A DNA stretch of 64,000 bases from Lacihabitans sp. CCS-44 (GTDB lineage Bacteria; Bacteroidota; Bacteroidia; Cytophagales; Spirosomataceae), in the NCBI RefSeq assembly GCF_024343735.1, contig NZ_RJUE01000062.1, forward strand, positions 1 through 64,000, written 5' to 3'. The number at the start of each line of letters is the position of its first letter. The first letter of the stretch is position 1. Under the pieces are notes generated by a model. The model worked only from the letters and a program-made list of their open reading frames with translations. It did no database searches and had not been told where the DNA came from. Made by a program: the position numbers and the translations under genes. Below, one piece after another: positions 11,701-18,728 of this stretch.

Positions 11701-12681
11701 TTAATAAGTAATTCTTTTGATAAGGTTTTCGGGAAATCCTCGAAAAGCTGGAAGCGTAAATTTTTGCTTTGGAAAGATGTTATTTTACCCGAAGATAAAT
11801 GGAAGGGTGAGCTAATTGAAAAAGAGCTTAAAATTCATGGTCAATCCTATGGAGTATTTCGAATAAAAGATACAGATGGTCAAATTAAATGGCTCGAAAA
11901 CACAGTAAAAATTGTTTGGAATGAGCAAGAGGAACCCGTTATGATAATGGGAACATCTACCGATATTACAGAGAAAAAAAATGCAGAAGATGCCCTAAGA
12001 ACAGCCCAAGAGCTTGCAGATGAAGCCAACAGGTTAAAAGCTGAACTGGAGCTCCGGGCCTTACAAATGCAAATGAATCCTCATTTTATATTTAATGCTT
12101 TAAACTCTATTCAAAGCTATATTCTTAATCAAGATACGACTACCGCTAACCTTTATTTAACTAAGTTTTCACGTTTGATTCGTTTGTTTTTGGAGTCATC
12201 TAGAAGTAAGTTTATTCCTCTTTTCGAAGAAATAAATCTATTGACCCTTTATATAGAGTTAGAAAAATTAAGATTCGACAATAAGTTTGAATTTGAAATT
12301 CTATTTGAAGGCCGTGTTGATAAAAATATAGAAATCCCTACTATGATTTTACAACCTTTTATTGAAAACGCAATTAATCATGGTTTAAGATATAAACTAC
12401 AAAAAGGCCTTCTGAGCATCAAATTCTATAAAGAAAAGAATTATTTGATTTGTACGATAGAAGATGACGGTGTGGGAAGGAAAAACTCTGAAATAATCAA
12501 AGACAAACCCATTGAAGGGTATAAATCCCAAGGTTTGAAAATAACCGCTGAACGGTTAATAACTTATAATAAAATCAATGATGCCAACATAGTATTTTCA
12601 GTCAGAGACAGAATTGAAAATCCAAACAGCCAAAATGATGAGGTTGGTACGATTATCGAAATAAGATTTCCAGAAATTTAA
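5734..12681 (+). CDS. Giant membrane multi-PAS/GAF sensor histidine kinase (LytS-type kinase core)
   Basis: A 2315-residue kinase. An upstream TTG frame is open, but the ATG at 5734 begins a normal membrane protein. Residues about 5-205 form roughly seven hydrophobic helices. Then follow about 12 PAS domains recognisable by their D-I-T-E-R-K-like ends near 304, 429, 556, 685, 990, 1120, 1263, 1573, 1692, 1820, 1948 and 2076, with GAF domains at about 705-870 and 1290-1450. After a short coiled segment the C-terminus is a His_kinase (PF06580-type) module with NPHFIFNALNS (His about 2117) and an ATPase N-box QPFIENAINHG and G-box DDGVG. Such kinases normally pair with LytTR regulators; none is adjacent, so it is an orphan here. 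PAS3/PAS5 and PAS4/PAS10 look like internal duplications. The many sensor domains suggest integration of several cytoplasmic signals, which are unknown. Confidence 0.92.
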   Translation: MSEVLRYIIFLVVVTVAIILVYLILKKSFARNRTIYLNNLEDLSTHYYRYLLYFWGVGILMPFSELYVDLFSIRAESELTFNLLIGAICLAIAYLSGYYIIIRKNLYKLFLLFFSIYNLVILFKIATYKGIDYLTLTEFTLMNMISYYVFYKIKYFYFYIGTCFAVLLTLVLSNTLPQKEFIIYFNSSFIAFIINFVIHHVDLNIKENLFFAYNYFNKGNQFIIGVDQDGLVSLASKNIDTFFGLNSNDFIGKKWDSEVKDKLGFEKNGDNSTLSLKLSGGSLKIIEWQEDTINHDLVIKIGRDITEIKRSETQITLSNNRLYSLISNMGDLVFVLNLDRVFTEYYQSENDEDLIVSPSFFLGKKINEIGFPDEAYHTINNAIEETIQKNKKSYVEYNLPSEIGASWFGVIVSPLCDESGQIKEVICIARNITTRKKDELELKKIKEVLEQTSREARMGGWEYDLIKQRIFSSKITKEIFEVSPDHESNFDQVINYFEEGEPRNLLLKSLGNCMNEGISYDLELPIITAKGNRLWVRAKGAAEFSNGVCIRIFGFVQDINLQVKAKIASEKSEAQFRYISENISDVVIVFEGKKVSYLSPTHQQQFGYSTEEAIAIAHNNIYDFFHPDDHDYLDKTYAEAIKNRTPKITYVTRFLHKNGSYIWREDSVRLIYDDKGYNTIRLITARDISERKNQELADSLRQEAAFKQNNILITLSKSRLNEGDFWNEGLFKITEAAAEGINVGRVSFWLYSENKIECKDLYVKESDAHSLSESIFEKDFPKYFEGLRGELAIIANDANTHLYTKEFSNAYLKSTNVKSMLDLPISIGGQLVGVICWEHQHENKNWTDEDISFAKSIADFISLEIEADKRFKAENALKRTKEVLEQTSRVAKVGAWEIDVQNQKMFFSDINKSTLEAPADFDLNLDSALAFFKEGKDRDLVFDSFTLCFKKGISFDIEIRIITFKNNEKWVRALGQAEYENGRCKRLYGTFQDISEQVNLVQIIKDKEQQYRSLLSNISSVTFRCANDASRTMIFISDAIEQLSGYPAEDFILNKKRSYIDLVFPEDRNFVDSNSNNNTEEYEIEYRIVNKSNEIVWIIEKGRRYYDEIEKRILLDGIISNITERKLTEIALVKSYEELKNTQSQLISTQLEQEKFVSLVKYSGAMIGMSDFSGKIIFLNEKAKHALGYDNLHGNLITRDFFTDSSKYLLDNLILPTVFEKGIWQGEQELINLNNDEIIITDSTIFIIRDPQNSSPVAIATIQIDITERKKAEAKLIENQKELLYKSELLAVVARSTERLLISTNIEETLAEIFNLIGDTIGADRIYYFENDISKNTTSQKTEWVREGILPEIDNPKLQNLLLENFGFFTEILLQNKVFKKIISEIEDPEVLEFLSSQGILSIILFPITIKDKFIGFIGFDDCTSEQIWSDDKINILFSLSTNVANAIERINNELIIRESEANFRQLNETLEDVFLLFDIAQNRYIYVSPSCKKVLGPDQSYFYNPNGFINDLIFEEDQPTKEQVFEQIYSNNSFELEFRIKTPDASQKWILMKSFGIRNEENEIVRISAICTDITERKKIQSEIKQLSLVAEKITNGVLIADTKGRVLWANQSFLDMMEIDLSNLLGKRPTELFNPKFKDSNIESEIINGNNFNVELEIETFKKTKKWIEIVNTSIKDDKDNFVQQIEVVIDITERKKVESLLIESEERYRFIAESTSDGIFVIENSRIVYTSPSFQKMFGYTFEESYKQSEGNLTDYVHPEDVENFRKNFKYHTGLKHDNFLLQYRTLHKNGNYIWREDTITAFYEGNNVFRFICVVRNISERVKVEHELVEERRLLRAIIDNIPVNVYVKDNSFKKILSNKTDVQFAGFQDEKSVLGKTDFELFNSDTAQNSYEQDVQVIKSKESIIGLETQLVKNDGKETWLLVSKIPLLNEKEEVTGLVGVSVDITERRKSQQLLLESERTLSSILNSLDEVVWAISLPDYKLVLISNSFDKVFGKSSKSWKRKFLLWKDVILPEDKWKGELIEKELKIHGQSYGVFRIKDTDGQIKWLENTVKIVWNEQEEPVMIMGTSTDITEKKNAEDALRTAQELADEANRLKAELELRALQMQMNPHFIFNALNSIQSYILNQDTTTANLYLTKFSRLIRLFLESSRSKFIPLFEEINLLTLYIELEKLRFDNKFEFEILFEGRVDKNIEIPTMILQPFIENAINHGLRYKLQKGLLSIKFYKEKNYLICTIEDDGVGRKNSEIIKDKPIEGYKSQGLKITAERLITYNKINDANIVFSVRDRIENPNSQNDEVGTIIEIRFPEI

Positions 12682-13125
12682 AGGATAAATAAAAAGCCTT
12701 TTAGTATCTTATTTTTAAGCTATTTGGGGTAAATAAATATGTGTAACTCCTACTCAGACAAAGTAGAGCTTATCTAAGGAAATATGGTTCATGAATTTTA
12801 TTCGCCCCTGTATAGTCTTGGTTTTCTTCTAATTTTTCAGTGATCATTTCTGAAGTAAGGAAATTTCACAAAAAAGTATTCGACCTGCAAACCAAAACAA
12901 TGCCCCGCAAAAATGTAAATGATATCTTTCTCATTTTTATTAGATAAGCATTTATCAGCCTATTATCAGGTAAGTATTTCGGAGTTCATTCTAGAGTCAA
13001 GCCTCATTTTCCCACCAGATATTCGATAGATATTTCCTCTGTATGGGTGAATGGCAGATTTCCGTTTCAGAAACCATTTCCTAAGGTGAATAAATTCTAA
13101 AATCAATTAGCCTAATAGAATACTT
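12682..13125. other. Intergenic region between convergent kinase and transporter genes
   Basis: 444 AT-rich bases between two convergent genes. I see no open frame of quality and no clear stem-loop followed by a T-run on either strand. Confidence 0.5.
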
Positions 13126-14424
13126 TCAACTCACATCCTCCGAACTATTTCTCCAGGTCATGATTCCCGCTATGAGTGCCGGAATGGCGAAAATCATGAA
13201 GTTAGCACCGATGGTTAAGCCCATACCTATTAATATGCCGCCGAGCTTGGGCCCAACTATCCCGCCAATTCGCCCTGCTCCCATTGCCCAGCCGATGCCT
13301 GTGGTCTTGAATTCTGTTGGATACATTCTTGCCGCAAAAGCGTAAAGTCCAACAAAACCGCCCTGAATACCGAATCCTAAAAAGGCAAATACCAATAAAA
13401 TAATATCTGACCCTACGAAAAACCTAAAGCAAGCCATAAGAACGGCAGTCAATATGAGTATTATCCCAATGGTTTTCTTTAGTCCAAATTTGCTCGAAAA
13501 ATAACCTTGGGTTACGATTCCGAAAAAGGCACCAATATTGAAAACAGTACCGGCATAAATGGCCAAGCTTAATGAAAGACCTGCATCTGAGGCCAATTTA
13601 GGTATCCAGCTCGTCATAAAATACAAAGCAGCAAAAGCCATAAAAAGTGCTATCCAAAGCTCTATGGAAGGTTTCTTGTATTTGCCATCTAGTAGTTTGC
13701 CCACTGGTATGGCCGACTTCGTTACGGATTTTTCGGGAAGCGTATCAATGGCATTGAAACCCATCTTTAGTAAAAGACCATTGATTTTGTCCAAGGCATT
13801 TTTGGGTTGGGCTTTAAGATAGAAATCTATGGATTCTGAAAGAAAGAAAACGATTAAAGGAATGGATAAGAGAGAGGCAATACCCGCATATCTAAACATC
13901 TGTTCCCAACCTTCCGCTGGTATAACTTTGGCCGCAAAAAGACCCGAAATAACAGCCCCCACTGGGTAGCCTGAAACCACAAAACTTACCCAAAAATCTC
14001 TGGATTTGTTGGGTGTAAACTCAGCTGTAAGAGCAGCAGTACTGGCCAACATACATCCTATGCCCAAACCGCTCAGAAATCTATAAACTAAAAGAGAATT
14101 TACGGTGGTAGCATAAGAAGTCAGATAAATACATGAGCCCATGAGCACCGCACTAATCAAAATTAAGTTTTTTCTACCGATCTTGTCGGCATATGGTGCT
14201 ATAAAAAGTGTTCCTAAAGTCATACCCACCAAACCCGAGCTAAAGACCGTACCCAATATATCTGGCCCAATAGACCAGGCTTTGGCTATGGCTGGAGCAG
14301 TATACGAAATAACGAGTACATCCATACCGTCTAACATATTCATCAAAAAACAAATAATAATAGTGGCAAATTGAAGTTTTGAGATAGGATTAGAGTCAAT
14401 CAAGGCTTTTGAAGAGAATTCCAT
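13126..14424 (-). CDS. MFS transporter, aromatic acid:H+ symporter (AAHS) type
   Basis: A 432-residue 12-helix major facilitator protein. Helix 1 carries the LDGMDVLVIS signature (D32-G-x-D35), characteristic of the AAHS family that imports benzoate, 4-hydroxybenzoate and related acids. Motif A between helices 2 and 3 reads APYADKIGRKN. It is the last gene of the minus-strand catabolic cluster, directly behind an FAH-family hydrolase and an aromatic monooxygenase, which supports uptake of an aromatic acid or phenolic. A possible terminator after the preceding gene suggests partly independent expression. The exact substrate is unknown. Confidence 0.85.
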   Translation of the reverse strand: MEFSSKALIDSNPISKLQFATIIICFLMNMLDGMDVLVISYTAPAIAKAWSIGPDILGTVFSSGLVGMTLGTLFIAPYADKIGRKNLILISAVLMGSCIYLTSYATTVNSLLVYRFLSGLGIGCMLASTAALTAEFTPNKSRDFWVSFVVSGYPVGAVISGLFAAKVIPAEGWEQMFRYAGIASLLSIPLIVFFLSESIDFYLKAQPKNALDKINGLLLKMGFNAIDTLPEKSVTKSAIPVGKLLDGKYKKPSIELWIALFMAFAALYFMTSWIPKLASDAGLSLSLAIYAGTVFNIGAFFGIVTQGYFSSKFGLKKTIGIILILTAVLMACFRFFVGSDIILLVFAFLGFGIQGGFVGLYAFAARMYPTEFKTTGIGWAMGAGRIGGIVGPKLGGILIGMGLTIGANFMIFAIPALIAGIMTWRNSSEDVS

Positions 14425-14535
14425 TCTATAATATTACGGTAGGGTTGATTATTTTAAAACTTAAAATTAGTGTATTTATCCAAGAAAAACTTAGGTTAAT
14501 TTCATTTTAATAAAACAATATGGAGAGATATGAAC

Positions 14536-14560
14536 AAAAAAAGTGGTTGTTACACCACTT
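14536..14560 (-). terminator. Possible intrinsic terminator overlapping the stop of the FAH-family gene
   Basis: On the minus strand AAGTGGT (14560-14554) pairs with ACCACTT (14547-14541) around a 6-nt loop, followed by a run of Ts (plus-strand A-run 14536-14542). The TAA of the FAH gene lies in the loop and stem base. The stem is only 7 bp, so it may attenuate rather than stop transcription. Confidence 0.45.
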
Positions 14561-15503
14561 TGTTCATTAATATTCCGATTCCTTCTATTTCTAATTCTAC
14601 AACATCCCCTGGTTCGAGGGGACGATGAACGCTGAAATTATTCTCAATCAAACTCCCCCAACCTACTGTGCCTGAGCCCAATATGTCTCCTGGCATAATA
14701 TTTACGCCGTTTTCAGAGGCTCTTTCGAGCATTTGCCCAAATGTATGATGTACGGTTTTATAGTTTCCTTCGCAGATTGTCACACCGTTGATTCTTGAGG
14801 TCATTTTTAGATCGAATCTGGTATCTTGCTCAGTCGGAACTTTCAAAGGTGCTTCAAAATAACTCTCAGAAAAAGGCACTTCGTATTGTTCAAATTCATC
14901 CGCAGTAACAATACAAGGCCCGAAAGCATTGGCAAAATCTTTGCCTTTGTGTGGTCCAAGAGGAATTGTCATTTCTACTTTCTGGGTGGCTCTCGCCGTC
15001 CAGTCATTGAAAATTGTATAACCAAAAATGAAATCCTTGGCCTCTTCTTTCTTTATATCCGAACCTTTTTTGCCAATTATACAGGCTATTTCCAATTCGA
15101 TATCCAACTTCGTTTCTTTAGCCGGTCTTTTGATTTCGTCATTCGGTCCAAATACATTGTGGTGATTGGTAAAATAAAAAATTGGCATTTCGTACCAAGC
15201 CTCCCCAACCGAATGTCCAAACGAACGCGAGGCGTTCAACATGTGCATCTCGAAACCAATGTAGTCTCTGATGCTCCGAGGATTGGGAAGTGGTGCCAAC
15301 AATTTCACCTCTTTCAAAATATAATGTGACTGAACATCACCCAATGACTTGATAATTTGAAAGTAAGTCTCGTGATTATCTATAAATGTGAGCATATCGG
15401 TCGGCAGTTTTTCACTCGCCAAACGCATATCTACCACACTTTCGCCCTGTAACCAGCCAATACGGCTTTCTTGGTCTTTATTTAAGAATGTTATTAATTT
15501 CAT
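14550..15503 (-). CDS. Fumarylacetoacetate hydrolase (FAH) family protein
   Basis: A 317-residue member of the FAH superfamily, which hydrolyses C-C bonds in acylpyruvates or isomerises/decarboxylates ring-cleavage products using Mg2+ or Ca2+. The acidic metal ligands are visible: E136 and E138 in KLDIELEIACIIG and D167 in FNDWTARATQ; the C-terminal GDILGSGTVGWGS loop is also typical. It lies downstream of an FAD monooxygenase, an alpha/beta hydrolase and an extradiol dioxygenase, so it plausibly acts on a ring-cleavage product of an aromatic compound. The start ATG abuts a palindromic repeat unit. FAH proteins occur in flavonoid (naringenin) and homogentisate pathways; which applies is not decidable. 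Confidence 0.87.
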   Translation of the reverse strand: MKLITFLNKDQESRIGWLQGESVVDMRLASEKLPTDMLTFIDNHETYFQIIKSLGDVQSHYILKEVKLLAPLPNPRSIRDYIGFEMHMLNASRSFGHSVGEAWYEMPIFYFTNHHNVFGPNDEIKRPAKETKLDIELEIACIIGKKGSDIKKEEAKDFIFGYTIFNDWTARATQKVEMTIPLGPHKGKDFANAFGPCIVTADEFEQYEVPFSESYFEAPLKVPTEQDTRFDLKMTSRINGVTICEGNYKTVHHTFGQMLERASENGVNIMPGDILGSGTVGWGSLIENNFSVHRPLEPGDVVELEIEGIGILMNKVV

Positions 15504-15602
15504 AGCCCCTAAATCCCCAGTGGGGACTTTTTTGATTAAGTTTAATATTTCTAATTCGCAAAATTCTCATTGTATGAATTCCCCCTTTGGGGGCTAGGGG
15601 GC
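15504..15602. repeat. Inverted pair of GC-rich palindromic repeats at a gene junction
   Basis: Two related GC-rich units face each other across about 50 AT-rich bases: a decayed unit at 15504-15527 (AGCCCCTAAATCCCC, then AGTGGGGAC) and an intact one at 15578-15602 (TTCCCCCTTTGGGGG, then CTAGGGGGCT). Each unit is itself a C5/G5 palindrome. The pair fills exactly the space between the stop of the FAD monooxygenase and the start of the FAH-family gene. It belongs to the family seen at 22092-22190, 25653-26165 and 50766-50900. Confidence 0.8.
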
Positions 15603-16739
15603 TTAAATTTCCGCCGTCAAAGCCATTCCTGTCTTGCCCATGAGCATACCCATGTTTGCTCCTTCTGGTAAGGGTTGGTCGTTATATTCGAGCAATTCCC
15701 ACGAACCCAAAGTCTCAGACACATCCACCACCATTTTGCAACGCTCGTATCTGCGACTCATATATCTTTCGAAAACTTTGGAAACCTCTCCTTCCTTTTG
15801 TAATTCTTCTATCAGCACCACGGCATCTTCTATGGCCAATGCAGCTCCAGAACCCAGCTGAGGAATGGTAGTATGAGCAGCATCTCCCAAAACAACTACT
15901 CGGTTTTTGTACCATGGAGCTGGCATTTTGAGTGTTTCTAATACTCTATAATTCACCAATTTGGCATCAGTCACTTGAGAAATTAAGCCCTGAACCAATG
16001 GTATAGGATAGGCAGACATATAAGCTTTCAGCTTTTCAACCAGTTGATCTTCCGGAATATTTGGATGCTCTCCTTCGGCAGAATTAAGAAAAATATAACA
16101 CATGTCTTCGGTCATAGGAATGACCCCCATTTTATGTTTTTTGTTAAAGAAAATGTAGCCCGTATCCAAATCTGCTGGACGCTTGAAAGCATAACGCCAA
16201 ACCGAAAGGCCCACATAAGTGGTTTTGAAATCTCCAAAAATGAGTTTTCTAACTTTGGAATTAACACCATCAGCTGCAATTACAATATCATAACTTCCAG
16301 CGGTACCATCAGTGAAGGTTACATTTACTACATCAGGCTGATTATCAATAGTTTCTACAGACACGCCCATACGGTAATTTAAACCTACTTTCTGGGCCTC
16401 TTCAAACAAAACATCGTGTAATATTTTTCTAGAAATACCATTGTGACTTGGAAAACGGCCGATAGGTGGCGTTCCGGCCTCACCTATTTGAACCCCGTGC
16501 GGCAAGCATAACTTCACTTTGCCATAGGGCGAACCTCTTCTCATGGCCTCATCAGCTACTCCTATGGCATCCAAAGCACGTAAAGCGTTGGCTTGCTGAA
16601 TAATACCCACGCCATAAACATTGAATTCTTTGTGTAGTTCTATGATATCTACCTCAAAACCTGCCTTTTTTAAACCAATAGCAGCCGACTGTCCGCCAAT
16701 ACCCGCTCCTACAACCAAGACTTTTTTTATATTGCCCAT
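15603..16739 (-). CDS. FAD-dependent aromatic monooxygenase (UbiH/salicylate-hydroxylase-like)
   Basis: A 378-residue class A flavoprotein hydroxylase. The N-terminal dinucleotide fold has GAGIGG at 11-16 and an acidic end of strand 2 (DIIEL); the middle DG motif reads AADGVNSKVRK, and the FAD-ribityl GD motif reads VVLGDAAHTTIPQLGSG. Such enzymes use NAD(P)H and O2 to add a hydroxyl to a phenolic ring, producing the catechol-type substrate needed by an extradiol dioxygenase, and that dioxygenase is encoded three genes upstream. It sits between a C-C-hydrolase-like gene and an FAH-family gene. A ten-copy 7-bp tandem repeat lies 112-185 bp before its start and could affect its expression. Confidence 0.88.
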   Translation of the reverse strand: MGNIKKVLVVGAGIGGQSAAIGLKKAGFEVDIIELHKEFNVYGVGIIQQANALRALDAIGVADEAMRRGSPYGKVKLCLPHGVQIGEAGTPPIGRFPSHNGISRKILHDVLFEEAQKVGLNYRMGVSVETIDNQPDVVNVTFTDGTAGSYDIVIAADGVNSKVRKLIFGDFKTTYVGLSVWRYAFKRPADLDTGYIFFNKKHKMGVIPMTEDMCYIFLNSAEGEHPNIPEDQLVEKLKAYMSAYPIPLVQGLISQVTDAKLVNYRVLETLKMPAPWYKNRVVVLGDAAHTTIPQLGSGAALAIEDAVVLIEELQKEGEVSKVFERYMSRRYERCKMVVDVSETLGSWELLEYNDQPLPEGANMGMLMGKTGMALTAEI

Positions 16740-16850
16740 TTTATTTAAGATTAAAATTTAAAGAACACCAAAATCATAAAACATGATTAATAGATCGAAT
16801 TACTAAATTACTTTAAACCTATGATTATCAACCACTTATCCATAATTTAA

Positions 16851-16924
16851 AATTCATAATTCATAATTCATAATTCATAATTCATAATTCATAATTCATA
16901 ATTCATAATTCATAATTCATAATT
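16851..16924. repeat. Tandem 7-bp repeat, ten copies
   Basis: AATTCAT is repeated ten times without interruption (16851-16920) plus a partial AATT. It lies in the 198-bp spacer between the alpha/beta hydrolase stop and the FAD monooxygenase start. The unit is not a multiple of a helical turn, so copy-number change would shift spacing of any promoter or alter the leader of the downstream gene. No spacers are present, so it is not CRISPR. Confidence 0.93.
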
Positions 16925-16937
16925 GCATTTAATTGGT

Positions 16938-18053
16938 TTATGCTTTTATTTTTTCTGCAATCCAATCGTACATATCTAAGGTCGGCATAAAATCGTCTAC
17001 TTGGCAATGTTGAGCACCGCTTTCACCTGACGGTACTATTTTCATCTTATGTTCACAAGTCAAATGCTTCTCTAGGTTAATGGCATGTTCCACAAAGTTC
17101 TGTTTATCGTCTCCACCATGCATAATAAATGTAGGCATCGAAATTTGCTCCGCAACACCATTTTCAAGGGTAAAACCCTTTAATTTCTCCAAAACCTCTT
17201 CATAGCTGTTGGCATCTAAGATGTGCATCACGATTTCGGCCAAAGGATGTTTTATGGTACGCCCAGCCCATACAGAATAGTAAGAATAAACCGCTCCGTA
17301 AATCATGCAAACCTTAAAACGAGGCTCAAATGCCGCACAACGAGCAGCCATATATCCGCCCATAGAAACACCTGCAATACCTATTTTGGTGGTATCGACT
17401 TCGTCTTTCAGATTTTCTACAACGTACTCATATACAGCAGTTCCTGCTACATTATAGTCATGGCGAGAATGGATATGATTTAATCTCAAAGCGGCTCCTT
17501 GCCCTGGGCCATCAACTGCCAAAAGTGCGATTCCTCTTTCGTTCAAATGATTTCCAATACCAAAATAGAGTTCTTCGGCAAGGCTATCGAGCCCTCCAAA
17601 CATTACCATTACGGGTGGATTTTTCACTCCTGCTGGCTTGAACAAATAACCTGGCAAGAAAGAATTTTCGAATGGTACTTCTATTTGAAGCGGTTTTTCA
17701 TCGAAATATTTAATAGCTCTAATGAAAGCTTCTCTAGCCTTTGTGTACGTTTCGAGTTTTCTATCATCTTGCAGATTCATAAAAAACTCAGCAGTACGCA
17801 GATAGTTAAATGCTCGTAAATAAGTGCGTCTTGCGGACACAAGAGCATTATTTTTCTCGAAATCTTCGGCCCATGCAAAAACTTGATTGCCTTTTTCGAG
17901 CCATGCAATGTTGAAGCTCTCCCTATTTTCAGGATCTATTTTTTGAGCTACTTCTATAATTTCGGCAAACTCACCACCGCCATAATGGGCTTGGCTCAAT
18001 GCTCTATTTACTTGATATGAGGGCATGTACTGCCCTGGATAAAAATGCCACAT
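16938..18053 (-). CDS. Alpha/beta hydrolase of the FrsA/DHPON-hydrolase type (C-C bond hydrolase-like)
   Basis: A 371-residue hydrolase. Residues about 1-130 form a helical N-terminal domain; the alpha/beta core follows with an oxyanion segment VMFGGLDS, the nucleophile elbow GVSMGGY (Ser230), an acid residue in HGGDDKQ and a late His in GAQHCQVD. This layout matches the family that includes 2,6-dihydroxypseudooxynicotine hydrolase, which cleaves a C-C bond next to an aromatic ring, and FrsA-like proteins. In a cluster with a ring-cleaving dioxygenase and a monooxygenase, C-C cleavage of an aryl ketone or ring-fission product is a reasonable role. An ester substrate cannot be excluded. No signal peptide: cytoplasmic. 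Confidence 0.82.
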   Translation of the reverse strand: MWHFYPGQYMPSYQVNRALSQAHYGGGEFAEIIEVAQKIDPENRESFNIAWLEKGNQVFAWAEDFEKNNALVSARRTYLRAFNYLRTAEFFMNLQDDRKLETYTKAREAFIRAIKYFDEKPLQIEVPFENSFLPGYLFKPAGVKNPPVMVMFGGLDSLAEELYFGIGNHLNERGIALLAVDGPGQGAALRLNHIHSRHDYNVAGTAVYEYVVENLKDEVDTTKIGIAGVSMGGYMAARCAAFEPRFKVCMIYGAVYSYYSVWAGRTIKHPLAEIVMHILDANSYEEVLEKLKGFTLENGVAEQISMPTFIMHGGDDKQNFVEHAINLEKHLTCEHKMKIVPSGESGAQHCQVDDFMPTLDMYDWIAEKIKA

Positions 18054-18156
18054 ATAACTTTAATTATGAGATATGAATTATTAATTTTGAAAAAAAAACT
18101 CAGTTAGTTGATTTTGAGAAGAACTTTTCTGTACTCTAACAATATTCATATTAAAT

Positions 18157-18522
18157 TTAAATTTTCTTTTTTTTCATAGTGATTATTATACTTTTCACAA
18201 TTTTAAGAATTTCTACAGCTTCAGGATATATTGAATTAAACTCGAGTTCATTCAGATAATCACTTTCCTTTAATAACTCTAACCAATAAAGAGTTTCATC
18301 ACATTCTTTTTGTGCAATTGCTAATTTATGAATAAAATCCGCCATTGACTCAGCATTATGTGCTTCACGTACATTAGCACCTATAGATGTGCCTGACTTC
18401 AGAAATTGCTTAGCCATTACATACTCCTTCTTGGATTCAACTAGATATTTATAAAGCTTGACTACTCTTACTGCAAATTGAAATGACTTGACTTTTATTA
18501 TACTCTCTTTAACAGATTCCAT
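18157..18522 (-). CDS. S23-type four-helix bundle protein
   Basis: A 121-residue all-helical protein of the family named after proteins encoded in 23S rRNA intervening sequences. The signature is visible in KSGTSIGANVREAHNAES, FIHKLAIAQKECDETLYWLELL and the hydrophobic heptads before it. Family members form pentamers; their function is unresolved. In Bacteroidota they are scattered as solitary genes. Here the gene interrupts an aromatic catabolic cluster with spacers of 206 bp before it and 103 bp after it, unlike the 3-28 bp gaps of the tight part of the cluster, suggesting an independent insertion. Confidence 0.88.
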   Translation of the reverse strand: MESVKESIIKVKSFQFAVRVVKLYKYLVESKKEYVMAKQFLKSGTSIGANVREAHNAESMADFIHKLAIAQKECDETLYWLELLKESDYLNELEFNSIYPEAVEILKIVKSIIITMKKKKI

Positions 18523-18728
18523 GATTTTTGGAAATTATTATTTACTATCGGCTGGTCAAATCACAATAAGTGTCACTAACTTAGTACATTTTAAATACTT
18601 ACCAGGTTTAAAATTCCATTTGGATATATATTCTTAAAATATCTGAACAACTCTGGGATACTAATTATCAGATATCTAGAAAGTTATAACAGTAAATTAA
18701 GATTTACTAATTCATATTTCATATCTAT

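Noticed and set aside
14826-15329. 167-codon open frame opposite the FAH-family gene
   Set aside because: Antisense shadow: composition is unlike a protein and the complementary strand has a clear family match with metal ligands.
16851-16924. Possible CRISPR array
   Set aside because: The unit is 7 bp and directly adjacent with no spacers and no cas genes.
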